A DNA stretch of 12,915 nt from the NCBI GenBank assembly GCA_900553105.1, contig USCE01000020.1, positions 1-12,915 of the forward strand, read 5' to 3'. Under the pieces are notes generated by a model, which was not told the origin of the DNA, ran no database searches, and worked only from the letters and a program-made list of their open reading frames with translations. Within the stretch, counting starts at the first letter, position 1, and the number at the start of each line of letters is the position of its first letter. Positions 1 through 11,603 of this stretch are shown here, in pieces. This stretch comes from an uncultured Sutterella sp. Lineage in GTDB: Bacteria; Pseudomonadota; Gammaproteobacteria; Burkholderiales; Burkholderiaceae_F. The position numbers were made by a program, and so were the translations under genes.

Positions 1-30
1 CGTGGGCTCGGAGATGTGTATAAGAGACAG
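1..30. other. Illumina Nextera transposase adapter remnant (not genomic)
   Basis: The first 30 bases match the 3' part of the Nextera read-2 adapter, beginning CGTGGGCTCGG and ending with the complete 19-base Tn5 mosaic end AGATGTGTATAAGAGACAG at 12-30. Genomic sequence begins at 31, in the middle of rpsL. This is a library or assembly artefact at a contig end, not a transposon in the organism. The adapter sequence is known; the match is read directly from the bases. Confidence 0.97.
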
Positions 31-144
31 GTACACGCGCGTGCAAACGCCGCGTTTTTGCGGGCAGTTCTTCAGCGCGGGGCTCTTGCTTTTGTCATGC
101 GTGAGCACACGGGGCTTACGCACTAATTGATTAATGGTAGGCAT
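31..144 (-). CDS. rpsL: 30S ribosomal protein S12, N-terminal fragment cut by the contig end
   Basis: S12 is a small-subunit ribosomal protein near the decoding centre and the target of many streptomycin-resistance mutations. On the minus strand an ATG at 144-142 opens a frame beginning MPTINQLVRKP and continuing to CPQKRGVCTRVY at residue 38, the conserved S12 N-terminus. Normal S12 is about 124 residues, so roughly two thirds is missing because adapter sequence replaces the genome at base 30. The lysine associated with streptomycin resistance lies just beyond the break and cannot be assessed. Residues 13-19 (VLTHDKS) are a variable part of the family. The weak Shine-Dalgarno is the GGA 5 bases before the ATG. 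Position after rpoC makes it the first gene of a str operon (rpsL, rpsG, fusA, tuf expected). A gene caller reading through the adapter would add about ten false residues. Confidence 0.95.
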
Positions 145-300
145 AAAAGTCCGTATTAAAAATTCGTCAACCAGGCTCTCGCATGGAAGACCGAATTGCT
201 GGTTTTAATAACGCTTCTTGCTTGAAGCACAAAAGAGCCTTCGCCGACATGTAAGCATGCCGATGAAAGCATCTGCTCTTGAGATTTTTCCCGAGAGGCT
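145..300 (-). promoter_or_regulatory. Structured 5' leader of rpsL, candidate autoregulatory RNA
   Basis: From the predicted start site near 297 to the rpsL ATG there are about 150 bases with nested pairings on the minus-strand RNA. Bases 275-280 (AAGAGC) pair with 233-238 (GCTCTT). Inside are a GATG/CATC hairpin with loop CUUU (262-273) and a GGCATG/CATGTC hairpin with loop CUUA (246-261). Downstream are GCTTC/GAAGC (213-228) and AACCAG/CTGGTT (arms 199-204 and 169-174), the latter followed 6 bases later by five U. In addition CTCTCG at 292-297 is complementary to CGAGAG at 176-181. That pairing would close the whole domain and cross the AACCAG stem as a pseudoknot or alternative fold. The structure is read by eye, and regulation by a ribosomal protein is inference. 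Confidence 0.5.
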
Positions 301-303
301 GAG

Positions 304-332
304 AGTATCGTATTTTTTTCTCTTATTGTCAA
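304..332 (-). promoter_or_regulatory. Sigma-70-type promoter for the str operon (rpsL)
   Basis: The minus strand carries a perfect -35 box TTGACA (332-327), a 17-base spacer (326-310) containing a run of seven A, and a -10 box GATACT (309-304, four of six consensus positions). The predicted start is around 296-300. It lies downstream of rpoC and its inverted repeats and upstream of rpsL, where an independent promoter is expected. Confidence 0.75.
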
Positions 333-360
333 GACCTTAAGAGAAATTTCATCTATTAAG

Positions 361-394
361 GCGGGTCGCAACACTCTCTCGTTGCCATACCCGC
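361..394 (-). terminator. Second hairpin after rpoC, possible termination or processing site
   Basis: GCGGGT/ACCCGC (389-394 with 361-366) encloses GCAAC/GTTGC (381-385 with 368-372) with an 8-base loop and an asymmetric internal loop. No U run follows on the minus strand. It sits between the rpoC hairpin at 403-428 and the rpsL promoter. Confidence 0.4.
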
Positions 395-402
395 TACAAC
401 GC

Positions 403-428
403 CAAGGGGAGCATCACTGCTCCCCTTG
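403..428 (-). terminator. Perfect inverted repeat after rpoC, likely termination or 3'-end stabilising hairpin
   Basis: An 11-base perfect stem (CAAGGGGAGCA, 403-413, with 418-428) has a 4-base loop and lies 27 bases past the rpoC stop. Its strength and position suggest the 3' end of the rpoBC transcript. The minus strand continues GCGTTGTAG without a U run, so a standard intrinsic terminator is not proven. Partial readthrough into rpsL or 3'-end protection after Rho termination are alternatives. Confidence 0.55.
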
Positions 429-454
429 ACTTGATCGGTTTTCAGACGAAACTG

Positions 455-4732
<4,278 letters not shown>

Positions 4733-4745
4733 ATCTGTTCTGTCC

Positions 4746-7700
4746 TTAGTTACGTTCGAGGTCGATGTCAATACCCAACGACCGGATTTCCTTCACCAAC
4801 ACGTTGAACGATTCCGGCATTCCGGCTTCGAGCACGTGTTCGCCCTTGACGATGTTTTCGTAAACCTTCGTACGACCGTTGACATCGTCAGACTTGACCG
4901 TGAGCATTTCTTGCAACACGTAAGAAGCACCGTAAGCTTCCAGAGCCCACACTTCCATTTCACCGAAGCGTTGACCACCGAATTGAGCCTTACCGCCCAA
5001 CGGTTGTTGCGTCACGAGCGAGTACGGCCCCGTAGAGCGAGCATGCATCTTGTCGTCAACCAAGTGGTGCAACTTCAAGAAGTGCATGTAACCCACCGTT
5101 ACAGGACGGTCAAATGCCTCACCGGTGCGACCGTCATAAAGCACGGTTTGTGTCTTCGAGGGCGTCAATTGCAAACGCTTGGCCACATCATCAGGGAATG
5201 CAAGATCGAGCATCTTGCTGATTTGCTCTTCACTTGCCCCATCAAACACGGGCGTTGCAAACGGTACGCCATTTTGAAGATTTTCAGCTAAGCGCATCAC
5301 TTCTTCATCGGTGAGACTGGCCAAATCTTCCTTCTTGCCGGTGTCGTTGTAGATCTTTTCCAAGAAAGCACGCATTTGAGCCACTTGGCAGCTCTTGAGC
5401 ATTTCGCCGATGCGCCAGCCCAAGCCCTTAGCAGCCCAACCCAAGTGCACTTCCAATACCTGACCGATGTTCATACGAGAAGGCACACCCAAGGGGTTCA
5501 ACACCACATCGGCGGGGCGACCATCGGCCATGTACGGCATATCTTCCACCGGGCAGATCTTGGAGACCACACCCTTGTTACCGTGACGACCGGCCATCTT
5601 ATCACCAGGTTGCAAACGGCGCTTTTCAGCAATGTAGACTTTGACCATCTTGAGCACGCCCGGCGGCAATTCGTCGCCTTGGGTGAGCTTCTTGCGCTTG
5701 ATTTCAAAAGCTCGATCAAATTCGAGGCGCTTGCCATCGAGTTGAGCACGCAAGTCTTCGAGCAATTTTTGGTCTTGCTCATCAGCCATACGCAAATCAA
5801 ACACTTCAAAGCCCTTCAAGGAAGCCAAGTAAGCCTGTGTTAATACGCCCTTCTTGAGATCCTTCGGACCACCTTCCGCGTTCTTGCCTTCGAGTTGACG
5901 AGCTAAACGGGCAAAAGCGTCGGCTTCAACAATGCGCAATTTTTCATCCAATTCTTGACGATAGCGCTTTAAGGCTTCATCAATAATGGCATTAGCACGG
6001 GCATCACGTTCAATGCCTTCTCGCGTGAAGACTTGAACGTCAATCACGGTACCGGTCATGCCACTCGGCACGCGCAAGGACGTGTCCTTCACATCGCTTG
6101 CCTTTTCACCGAAGATGACGCGCAACAATTTTTCTTCAGGCGTTAATTGTGTTTCGCCCTTCGGCGTCACTTTACCAACCAAAACATCACCGGCCTTCAC
6201 TTCAGCACCGATTTGAACAATGCCGCAGTCGTCCAAGCGAGCCAATTGGTTTTCCGACAAATTCGAGATATCGCTCGTAATTTCTTCGGCACCCAACTTC
6301 GTGTCACGAGCCACAACCGACAATTCTTCGATGTGGATGGACGTGTAGCGGTCATCGGCCACCACGCGTTCGCTGATCAACACCGAGTCTTCATAGTTGT
6401 AACCGTTCCACGGCATAAAGGCGATCAACATATTTTGACCGAGAGCGAGTTCGCCCATATCTGTCGAAGCACCGTCGGCCAATACGTCACCACGAGCAAC
6501 AACGTCACCGCGAGAGACGATCGGACGTTGATTAATGTTCGTGCTTTGGTTTGAACGCGTGAACTTTTGCAAGTTGTAGATATCCACGCCAACTTCGCCC
6601 GGCACATTTTCTTCATCGTTGACACGAATCACGATTCGGTTGGCATCGACATAATCCACCACACCGCCGCGCTTGGCTTGAACGGCAGTCTTGGAGTCCA
6701 CTGCCACCGTACGTTCAACACCGGTACCCACAACAGGTTTTTCAGGACGCAAGCAAGGCACACCTTGACGTTGCATGTTCGAACCCATCAATGCACGGTT
6801 GGCGTCGTCGTGTTCCAAGAACGGAATCAAGGAAGCCGCCGCCGAGACAATTTGCAACGGAGCCACGTCCATGTATTGAACGCGTTCGGGCGAGACCAAC
6901 ACGGTTTCACCATTTTCACGAGCGCTCACCAATTCTTGCGTCAAGCGACCGTTGTCGTCCAATTCGGAGTTGGCCTGACAGATCACATACTTACCTTCTT
7001 CGATAGCGGAGAGGTATTCGATCGTATCGGTCACCTTGCAGTCAATCACTTTACGGTACGGCGTTTCAAGGAAGCCGTATTCGTTCAAACGAGCGTAGAG
7101 TGCCAACGAGTTGATCAAACCGATGTTCGGACCTTCAGGCGTTTCAATCGGACACAAACGACCGTAGTGAGTCGGGTGCACGTCGCGCCCTTCAAAGCCA
7201 GCACGCTCACGTGTCAAGCCACCCGGGCCCAAAGCAGAAATACGACGCTTGTGGGTAATTTCACTCAATGGGTTGGTTTGATCCATGAATTGGCTCAATT
7301 GGCTCGAACCAAAGAATTCACGAATAGCGGCCGAGATAGGCTTACTGTTGATCAAATCTTGCGGCGTGAGATTGTCGCTTTCGGCTTGAGCCAAACGTTC
7401 ACGTACAGCACGTTCCACACGCACCAAGCCGCTACGGAATTGGTTTTCAGCTAATTCACCTACACAACGCACACGACGGTTACCCAAGTGGTCGATATCG
7501 TCCACTTCACCGCGGCCGTTACGCAATTCAACCAACGTCTTAACCGTTTCAATGATGTCTTCATTGGTCAAAACGGACGGGCCTTCACTGTCGGGACGAC
7601 CCAAACGAGCGTTGACCTTCATGCGGCCTACGCGAGACAAGTCATACGTTTCTTCATTGAAGAACAAACGGTTCATCAATGCTTCAACAGCATCTTCCGT

Positions 7701-8843
7701 GGGCGGTTCACCCGGACGCATCATGCGATAGATGGCAACACGAGCAGCCATTTGGTCGGGCGTATCATCCAAGCGCAACGTATCGGCGATGTAGCTGCCA
7801 TGATCAAGCTCGTTAGTGTAAATCGTTTCAAACGACTTAACCTTTTGAGCGCGAAGTTGAGCAAGAAGTTCTTCAGTGATTTCGTCATTGGCATTAGCAA
7901 TGACTTCACCGGTTTCTTCATCCCAAATGCTCTTGGCAAGCACGCGACCGATTAAGAAATCTTCGGGAACACGCACGGTCTTCATATCTGCTAATTGGCG
8001 GATATGGCGAGCCGTAATACGCTTGTCCTTTTGAACGATAACGTCGCCTTCGGCATTCTTGATGTCAAAGCGGGCAATTTCACCCTTCAAACGTTCCGGC
8101 ACGAGCGTCATGGCGGCGCCTTCGGCGTAGAGCTTGAATGTATCAAAATCAAAGAACGTAGCGAGGATTTCTTCGCTCGTCATGCCCAAAGCCTTCAAAA
8201 GAATCGTGGCGGGCATCTTTCGACGACGGTCAACGCGGAAATACACGATATCCTTGGCATCGAATTCAAAGTCAAGCCAAGATCCGCGATAAGGAATCAT
8301 GCGCGAAGAAAAAAGCAATTTACCCGAACTATGAGTCTTGCCCTTATCATGCTCGAAGAACAAGCCCGGAGAACGGTGCAATTGGCTCACGATCACGCGT
8401 TCAGAACCGTTGATAATAAACGAGGCCTTTTCAGTCATGAGCGGAATTTCGCCCATGTAGACATCGTTTTCGCGAATTTCTTTAATACGCTTCTTTTCCG
8501 GATCATCGCGATCGATGATCTCCAAACGAATGCGTGCGCGTAGACGGCTGGAATACGTCAGGCCGCGCAATTGGCATTCAGCCACATCAAAGGTCGGCTC
8601 TTCGAGTGAGTAGCTTTCGAAGACAAGACGAGCCAAACCGTTGTGGCTGGAAATCGGAAAAATAGACGTAAAAGCCGATTGCAAACCGAAATTGGGGTTA
8701 CGATCGGCGGAGGCAACATCGGCTTGCAAAAACTCGCTGTAAGACCGAAGTTGCATTTCCAACAGGGAAGGCACTGCGAGAACACTCGGACGAGTTGCGA
8801 AACTCTTTCGAATGCGCTTCTTTTCAGTGAACGAGTACGACAT
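4746..8843 (-). CDS. rpoB: DNA-directed RNA polymerase subunit beta
   Basis: Second large core RNA polymerase subunit; with beta' it forms the active-site cleft, and it carries the rifampicin pocket. It is 1365 residues, near the usual 1342-1370. It begins MSYSFTEKKRIRKSFA, and an upstream GGAG 5 bases before the ATG supports the start. The rifampicin cluster I segment begins at about residue 512 (GSSQLSQFMDQ). The residues matching E. coli Asp516, His526 and Ser531 are Asp521, His531 and Ser536, all wild type, so no classic resistance substitution is visible there. The conserved KMAGRHGNKG motif and the C-terminal FGGQRFGEMEVWALEAYGA anchor segment are present. It lies 263 bases after rplL, with hairpins and a probable attenuator between, so expression can differ from the ribosomal protein genes upstream. 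Confidence 0.98.
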   Translation of the reverse strand: MSYSFTEKKRIRKSFATRPSVLAVPSLLEMQLRSYSEFLQADVASADRNPNFGLQSAFTSIFPISSHNGLARLVFESYSLEEPTFDVAECQLRGLTYSSRLRARIRLEIIDRDDPEKKRIKEIRENDVYMGEIPLMTEKASFIINGSERVIVSQLHRSPGLFFEHDKGKTHSSGKLLFSSRMIPYRGSWLDFEFDAKDIVYFRVDRRRKMPATILLKALGMTSEEILATFFDFDTFKLYAEGAAMTLVPERLKGEIARFDIKNAEGDVIVQKDKRITARHIRQLADMKTVRVPEDFLIGRVLAKSIWDEETGEVIANANDEITEELLAQLRAQKVKSFETIYTNELDHGSYIADTLRLDDTPDQMAARVAIYRMMRPGEPPTEDAVEALMNRLFFNEETYDLSRVGRMKVNARLGRPDSEGPSVLTNEDIIETVKTLVELRNGRGEVDDIDHLGNRRVRCVGELAENQFRSGLVRVERAVRERLAQAESDNLTPQDLINSKPISAAIREFFGSSQLSQFMDQTNPLSEITHKRRISALGPGGLTRERAGFEGRDVHPTHYGRLCPIETPEGPNIGLINSLALYARLNEYGFLETPYRKVIDCKVTDTIEYLSAIEEGKYVICQANSELDDNGRLTQELVSARENGETVLVSPERVQYMDVAPLQIVSAAASLIPFLEHDDANRALMGSNMQRQGVPCLRPEKPVVGTGVERTVAVDSKTAVQAKRGGVVDYVDANRIVIRVNDEENVPGEVGVDIYNLQKFTRSNQSTNINQRPIVSRGDVVARGDVLADGASTDMGELALGQNMLIAFMPWNGYNYEDSVLISERVVADDRYTSIHIEELSVVARDTKLGAEEITSDISNLSENQLARLDDCGIVQIGAEVKAGDVLVGKVTPKGETQLTPEEKLLRVIFGEKASDVKDTSLRVPSGMTGTVIDVQVFTREGIERDARANAIIDEALKRYRQELDEKLRIVEADAFARLARQLEGKNAEGGPKDLKKGVLTQAYLASLKGFEVFDLRMADEQDQKLLEDLRAQLDGKRLEFDRAFEIKRKKLTQGDELPPGVLKMVKVYIAEKRRLQPGDKMAGRHGNKGVVSKICPVEDMPYMADGRPADVVLNPLGVPSRMNIGQVLEVHLGWAAKGLGWRIGEMLKSCQVAQMRAFLEKIYNDTGKKEDLASLTDEEVMRLAENLQNGVPFATPVFDGASEEQISKMLDLAFPDDVAKRLQLTPSKTQTVLYDGRTGEAFDRPVTVGYMHFLKLHHLVDDKMHARSTGPYSLVTQQPLGGKAQFGGQRFGEMEVWALEAYGASYVLQEMLTVKSDDVNGRTKVYENIVKGEHVLEAGMPESFNVLVKEIRSLGIDIDLERN

Positions 8844-8912
8844 GAAGACTCCGTTCGACGTGAGATTGATGAAAAAAAGGTTTCAGCCTCGTGAGAGACA
8901 AAAATAGACGCC

Positions 8913-8949
8913 AAAAGCCGCCACGGGTACTTTTCAATACCCGAGCGGC
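8913..8949 (-). terminator. Probable attenuator between rplL and rpoB
   Basis: On the minus strand, GCCGC/GCGGC (8945-8949 with 8917-8921) stacks on CGGGTA/TACCCG (8938-8943 with 8924-8929). The loop is 8 bases and a small internal loop separates the stems. The 3' arm runs directly into TTTT (8916-8913). The U run is present only in the minus direction, the direction of transcription. A partial terminator in this interval is known from E. coli, where it reduces rpoBC relative to rplJL; the same role here is inference. Confidence 0.65.
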
Positions 8950-9006
8950 ACATCAGAATGTGAATTTTTCAGTCGGTTCTATTTTGCTGCTCACTCAGAA
9001 GACTTA

Positions 9007-9083
9007 GAACTGAATTCTTGATCAGCAACTCAGTTCAAAGTCCTCCTGGAGGACTTTGTGGGCAATATCTTCTAATATTGCCC
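9007..9083 (-). promoter_or_regulatory. Three tandem hairpins in the rplL 3' region, candidate mRNA processing site
   Basis: Starting 24 bases after the rplL stop, three stems follow in the transcript. GGGCAATAT/ATATTGCCC (9060-9083) has a 6-base loop. Next is a perfect 11-base inverted repeat around one central base (9036-9058), which as RNA would form about 9 pairs with a 5-base loop. The third is GAACTGA/TCAGTTC (9007-9036), extendable to 10 pairs with one G-U. None is followed by U on the minus strand, so they look more like RNase III or 3'-stability elements than terminators. In E. coli this interval is cut by RNase III; equivalence is inferred from position only. Confidence 0.55.
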
Positions 9084-9106
9084 GATTTTCAGATGAACGG
9101 CAAGAA

Positions 9107-9487
9107 TTACTTGAGTTCAACCTTAGCGCCAGCAGCTTCGAGCTTCTTCTTGGCTTCTTCAGCATCAGCCTTCGGCAAAGCTTCCTTAACAGCCTTCGGA
9201 GCGCCTTCAACCATGTCCTTGGCTTCCTTCAAGCCCAAGCCGGTCAATTCACGGACAGCCTTAATAACAGCGATCTTGTTAGAACCGACTTCAGCGAGAA
9301 CCACGTCGAATTCCGTCTTTTCTTCAGCAGCAGCGGCAGCACCACCAGCAGCCGGAGCAGCCACAGCAACAGCAGCGGCAGCAGCGGAAACACCGAACTT
9401 TTCTTCCATCATCTTGATGAGTTCGGAAACTTCGAGAACAGTCATGGACGCGATTGCGTCGAGGATTTCTTCTTTGGTAAGGGCCAT
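9107..9487 (-). CDS. rplL: 50S ribosomal protein L7/L12
   Basis: L7/L12 forms the flexible stalk that recruits and stimulates translational GTPases such as EF-Tu and EF-G; dimers bind L10. The product is 126 residues, normal for the family. The N-terminal dimerisation domain is at about residues 1-34 (MALTKEEILDAIASMTVLE). An alanine-rich hinge follows at about 35-54. The globular C-terminal domain contains KIAVIKAVRELTGLGLKEAK and ends KLEAAGAKVELK. A GGAG lies 7 bases before the ATG. It follows rplJ by 44 bases, consistent with coupled expression of the stalk proteins. Confidence 0.98.
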   Translation of the reverse strand: MALTKEEILDAIASMTVLEVSELIKMMEEKFGVSAAAAAVAVAAPAAGGAAAAAEEKTEFDVVLAEVGSNKIAVIKAVRELTGLGLKEAKDMVEGAPKAVKEALPKADAEEAKKKLEAAGAKVELK

Positions 9488-9531
9488 TTTATGACTCCAA
9501 TTAAAAATTTCGTTTGTTAATAAAAATTAGG

Positions 9532-10062
9532 TTAGGCAGCAGCCTTTTCCTTGGCATCACGAACAGCAGCAACTGTACGCACCATGCGTGCAGGCACTTC
9601 ATTGAGCGTGCGGACGAACTTAGCGATCGGTTCGTTCATCGTGGCCATCAACTTAGCCAACAATTCTTCGCGGCTCGGCATCGTGGCGAGTTGTTCAACA
9701 CCGGCAACGTCGAGGACGTTGTCAGGCATTGCACCACCCTTGATAACGAGCTTGTCGTTTTTCTTGGCAAAGGAGACCAACACTTTGGCGGCGGCAACCG
9801 GATCAGCCGAGAAACCGTACACGAGCGGACCGACAAACTTGTCGGACAAGCCTTCGAACGGAGTACCGGTGACGGCACGACGCACAAGAGTGTTTTTCAG
9901 CACGCGCAATTGGACACCTTCCTTGCGAGCATTTGCACGCAATTCAGTGACCGCTTGAACGCTCAGCCCACGGTATTCGGCAATAACGATCGAACCGGCA
10001 CCGGCAACAATGCCGCTGACTTCTTCGATAACTGCCGCTTTATCTTGACGATTAAGACCCAC
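9532..10062 (-). CDS. rplJ: 50S ribosomal protein L10
   Basis: L10 anchors L7/L12 dimers to the base of the ribosomal stalk and, in studied bacteria, represses its own mRNA. The product is 176 residues, slightly longer than E. coli L10 (165). The start codon is GTG (10062-10060), followed by GLNRQDKAAVIEEV, and a GGAG 7 bases upstream supports it. The segment AEYRGLSVQAVTELRANARK followed by VLKNTLVRRA is the conserved RNA-binding N-terminal domain. The C-terminal helix that binds L7/L12 ends in an alanine-rich tail (KEKAAA). A 335-base structured leader precedes it and rplL follows. Confidence 0.97.
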   Translation of the reverse strand: MGLNRQDKAAVIEEVSGIVAGAGSIVIAEYRGLSVQAVTELRANARKEGVQLRVLKNTLVRRAVTGTPFEGLSDKFVGPLVYGFSADPVAAAKVLVSFAKKNDKLVIKGGAMPDNVLDVAGVEQLATMPSREELLAKLMATMNEPIAKFVRTLNEVPARMVRTVAAVRDAKEKAAA

Positions 10063-10397
10063 GGTCTGGCTCCACTCAGAGGTACCGAAAACAATTTCGG
10101 CACCGGTTTACAAATAACCGGCAACTCTCCGAGAGTCTCCGTTTGCCATGCCCATTTAGGACACACTCAAACGAAATTTTCTCTCTTCGGTAGCCGTCTG
10201 CGCTGGATATCTTGTCAGCGGCTCTCACCGCCCAAGACTATTAAAATTCAGCTGCTTACTTATTTTATTTAAACATCTGAATTTCCAGCGGTCTTTGACA
10301 GCGGGGAAGCAAGCTTCCCCACCCAAAGCCCTCGAGGCCTCACGACCTCTTTTGCGCGGCAAGTTTATTCAAATCTTGCCGTGCGGGTATTTATTAA
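10063..10397 (-). promoter_or_regulatory. rplJ leader region, candidate L10 autoregulatory RNA
   Basis: This 335-base gap between rplA and rplJ has no credible gene. In transcript order I see five foldable elements. CGGCAAG/CTTGCCG spans 10357-10381. GGGGAAG/CTTCCCC spans 10303-10320 with a 4-base loop. AAATTCAG/CTGAATTT has arms 10277-10284 and 10244-10251. A GC-rich element at 10192-10223 has CGCTG/CAGCG inside and AGCCG/CGGCT as a longer alternative. Next to the gene, CCGGTT/AACCGG (10103-10121) competes for two bases with a 10-pair stem at 10081-10104. That last stem is fully paired only as minus-strand RNA, through a G-U wobble. The position matches the known L10 leader of rplJL operons. 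I could not identify a convincing promoter here. Confidence 0.6.
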
Positions 10398-11090
10398 TTA
10401 GGCAACAGTAGCCACGTCAACACGAACACCGATACCCATCGTCGAAGAGACGGACACCTTGCGGAAGTATTGACCCTTGGAGGAAGCGGGCTTGGCCTTA
10501 ACCAAAGCTTCCACCAACGCCTTCAAGTTCGTTTCCAAGCGAGCAGCTTCAAAGGAGGCACGACCAATGGAGGCGTGAATAATACCGGCCTTATCAGCAC
10601 GGAATTGCACTTGACCGGCCTTGGCATTCTTGACAGCTTCAGCCACGTTCGGCGTCACCGTACCGACCTTCGGATTCGGCATCAAGCCGCGCGGACCGAG
10701 GATCTTACCCAATTGACCGACAATACGCATAGCATCGGGAGAGGCGATCACCACGTCAAAGTCCAATTGACCAGCCTTGACGGTAGCGGCCAAGTCATCA
10801 AAACCGACAACATCAGCACCAGCAGCCTTGGCTTCTTCAGCCTTGTCGCCTTGAGCGAACACAGCTACGCGGACCATCTTACCCGTACCTTCAGGCAACA
10901 CAGCAGCGCCACGAACAGCTTGGTCAGACTTACGGGGATCAATACCCAATTGAATAGCCACATCAACGGATTCGTCGAACTTGGCATTGGCCGTTTCCTT
11001 GATCAACGCCAAGGCTTCAGCCACAGGATACAATTTTTGCGCTTCAACTTTGGCGCGGACGGCCTTCATACGCTTGGTCAACTTAGCCAT
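10398..11090 (-). CDS. rplA: 50S ribosomal protein L1
   Basis: L1 binds 23S rRNA in the mobile L1 stalk beside the E site and in studied bacteria represses translation of the L11 operon. The product is 230 residues, typical length. It begins MAKLTKRMKAVRAKV. The conserved signature GKILGPRGLMPNPKVGTVT lies in the middle and the protein ends MGIGVRVDVATVA. Its ATG is one base after the rplK stop. The strong ribosome binding site GGAGGG (11104-11099) lies inside the last codons of rplK, so the two genes are probably translationally coupled. Confidence 0.98.
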   Translation of the reverse strand: MAKLTKRMKAVRAKVEAQKLYPVAEALALIKETANAKFDESVDVAIQLGIDPRKSDQAVRGAAVLPEGTGKMVRVAVFAQGDKAEEAKAAGADVVGFDDLAATVKAGQLDFDVVIASPDAMRIVGQLGKILGPRGLMPNPKVGTVTPNVAEAVKNAKAGQVQFRADKAGIIHASIGRASFEAARLETNLKALVEALVKAKPASSKGQYFRKVSVSSTMGIGVRVDVATVA

Positions 11091-11091
11091 A

Positions 11092-11523
11092 TTAGAGACC
11101 CTCCACGGTGATACCCATCGAACGTGCGCTACCAGCGATCGTACGAACAGCAGCGTCCATATCGGCAGCCGTCAAATCCGGCATCTTCGTCTTAGCGATT
11201 TCTTCGGCTTGAGCACGCGTGATCTTACCGACCTTATCCGTATGCGGACGAGAAGAACCCTTTTGAATCTTCGCGGCTTTCTTGATCAAAATCGTAGCCG
11301 GAGGGGTCTTCATAATGAAGGTGAAACTCTTATCAGCGTAAGCGGTAATCACCACAGGAATGGGAAGACCAGGTTCAATGCCTTGCGTACGGGCATTGAA
11401 AGCCTTACAGAATTCCATGATGTTGAGGCCGCGCTGACCGAGAGCGGGACCGATCGGAGGCGAGGGGTTAGCCTTGCCGGCCGGAACTTGCAGCTTGATA
11501 TAGCCGACAATCTTCTTAGCCAT
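11092..11523 (-). CDS. rplK: 50S ribosomal protein L11
   Basis: L11 binds the GTPase-associated centre of 23S rRNA and is needed in many bacteria for RelA stringent-response signalling and thiostrepton binding. The product is 143 residues, the usual length. The N-terminal proline-rich motif PSPPIGPALGQRGLNIMEFC is present, and the C-terminal RNA-binding domain ends ARSMGITVEGL. AAGGA lies 8 bases before the ATG. It is the first gene after the internal promoter that follows nusG. Confidence 0.98.
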   Translation of the reverse strand: MAKKIVGYIKLQVPAGKANPSPPIGPALGQRGLNIMEFCKAFNARTQGIEPGLPIPVVITAYADKSFTFIMKTPPATILIKKAAKIQKGSSRPHTDKVGKITRAQAEEIAKTKMPDLTAADMDAAVRTIAGSARSMGITVEGL

Positions 11524-11603
11524 TTGAGGTTTCCTTTTTAGGTTCTAGCGCCGTTGCGAAAATTTTCGCGCAGGCTCCCTAGTGTTAAATTTAAGTAAGA
11601 AAG
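11524..11603 (-). promoter_or_regulatory. rplK leader, possible L1 repression site
   Basis: About 80 bases lie between the predicted start site and the rplK ATG. They contain a 14-base perfect palindrome GCGAAAATTTTCGC (11556-11569). In E. coli L1 binds the L11 mRNA near its start and represses both genes. I could not recognise a definite L1 site here, so the role rests on position. Confidence 0.35.

Noticed and set aside
12..30. Tn5-like transposon end
   Set aside because: The 19-base mosaic end is the engineered library sequence joined to adapter bases, at the very contig edge, with no transposon genes.
31..126. Plus-strand open frame running from the left edge to a TAA at 124-126
   Set aside because: It is exactly antisense to rpsL, whose minus-strand translation matches conserved S12; the plus frame matches nothing I know.
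156..272. A 38-codon minus-strand frame in the rpsL leader, ATG at 272-270, stopping 11 bases before rpsL
   Set aside because: It has only a weak AGAG ribosome site, its ATG is inside a hairpin, and the product MLSSACLHVG... resembles no family. The longer GTG-started version at 374 begins upstream of the promoter. A regulatory upstream frame is not excluded but is unsupported.
145..300. Glycine or TPP riboswitch in the rpsL leader, suggested by GGCGAAGG and ACTCTCAG fragments
   Set aside because: The fragments are in the wrong order, the conserved cores are missing, and the downstream gene is a ribosomal protein.
4733..4771. Upstream in-frame start extending RpoC by 13 residues
   Set aside because: It overlaps the rpoB end, the extra residues are not conserved, and the ATG at 4732 has the Shine-Dalgarno sequence and the standard RpoC N-terminus.
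6567..7454. Long plus-strand open frames opposite rpoB and rpoC, such as this 295-codon one and that at 1922-2626
   Set aside because: They are antisense shadows caused by codon bias in highly expressed genes; none has a convincing ribosome site or recognisable domain.
10226..10300. AT-rich stretch before rplJ with TAAAAT, considered as a promoter
   Set aside because: No acceptable -35 hexamer lies 16-18 bases upstream on the minus strand.
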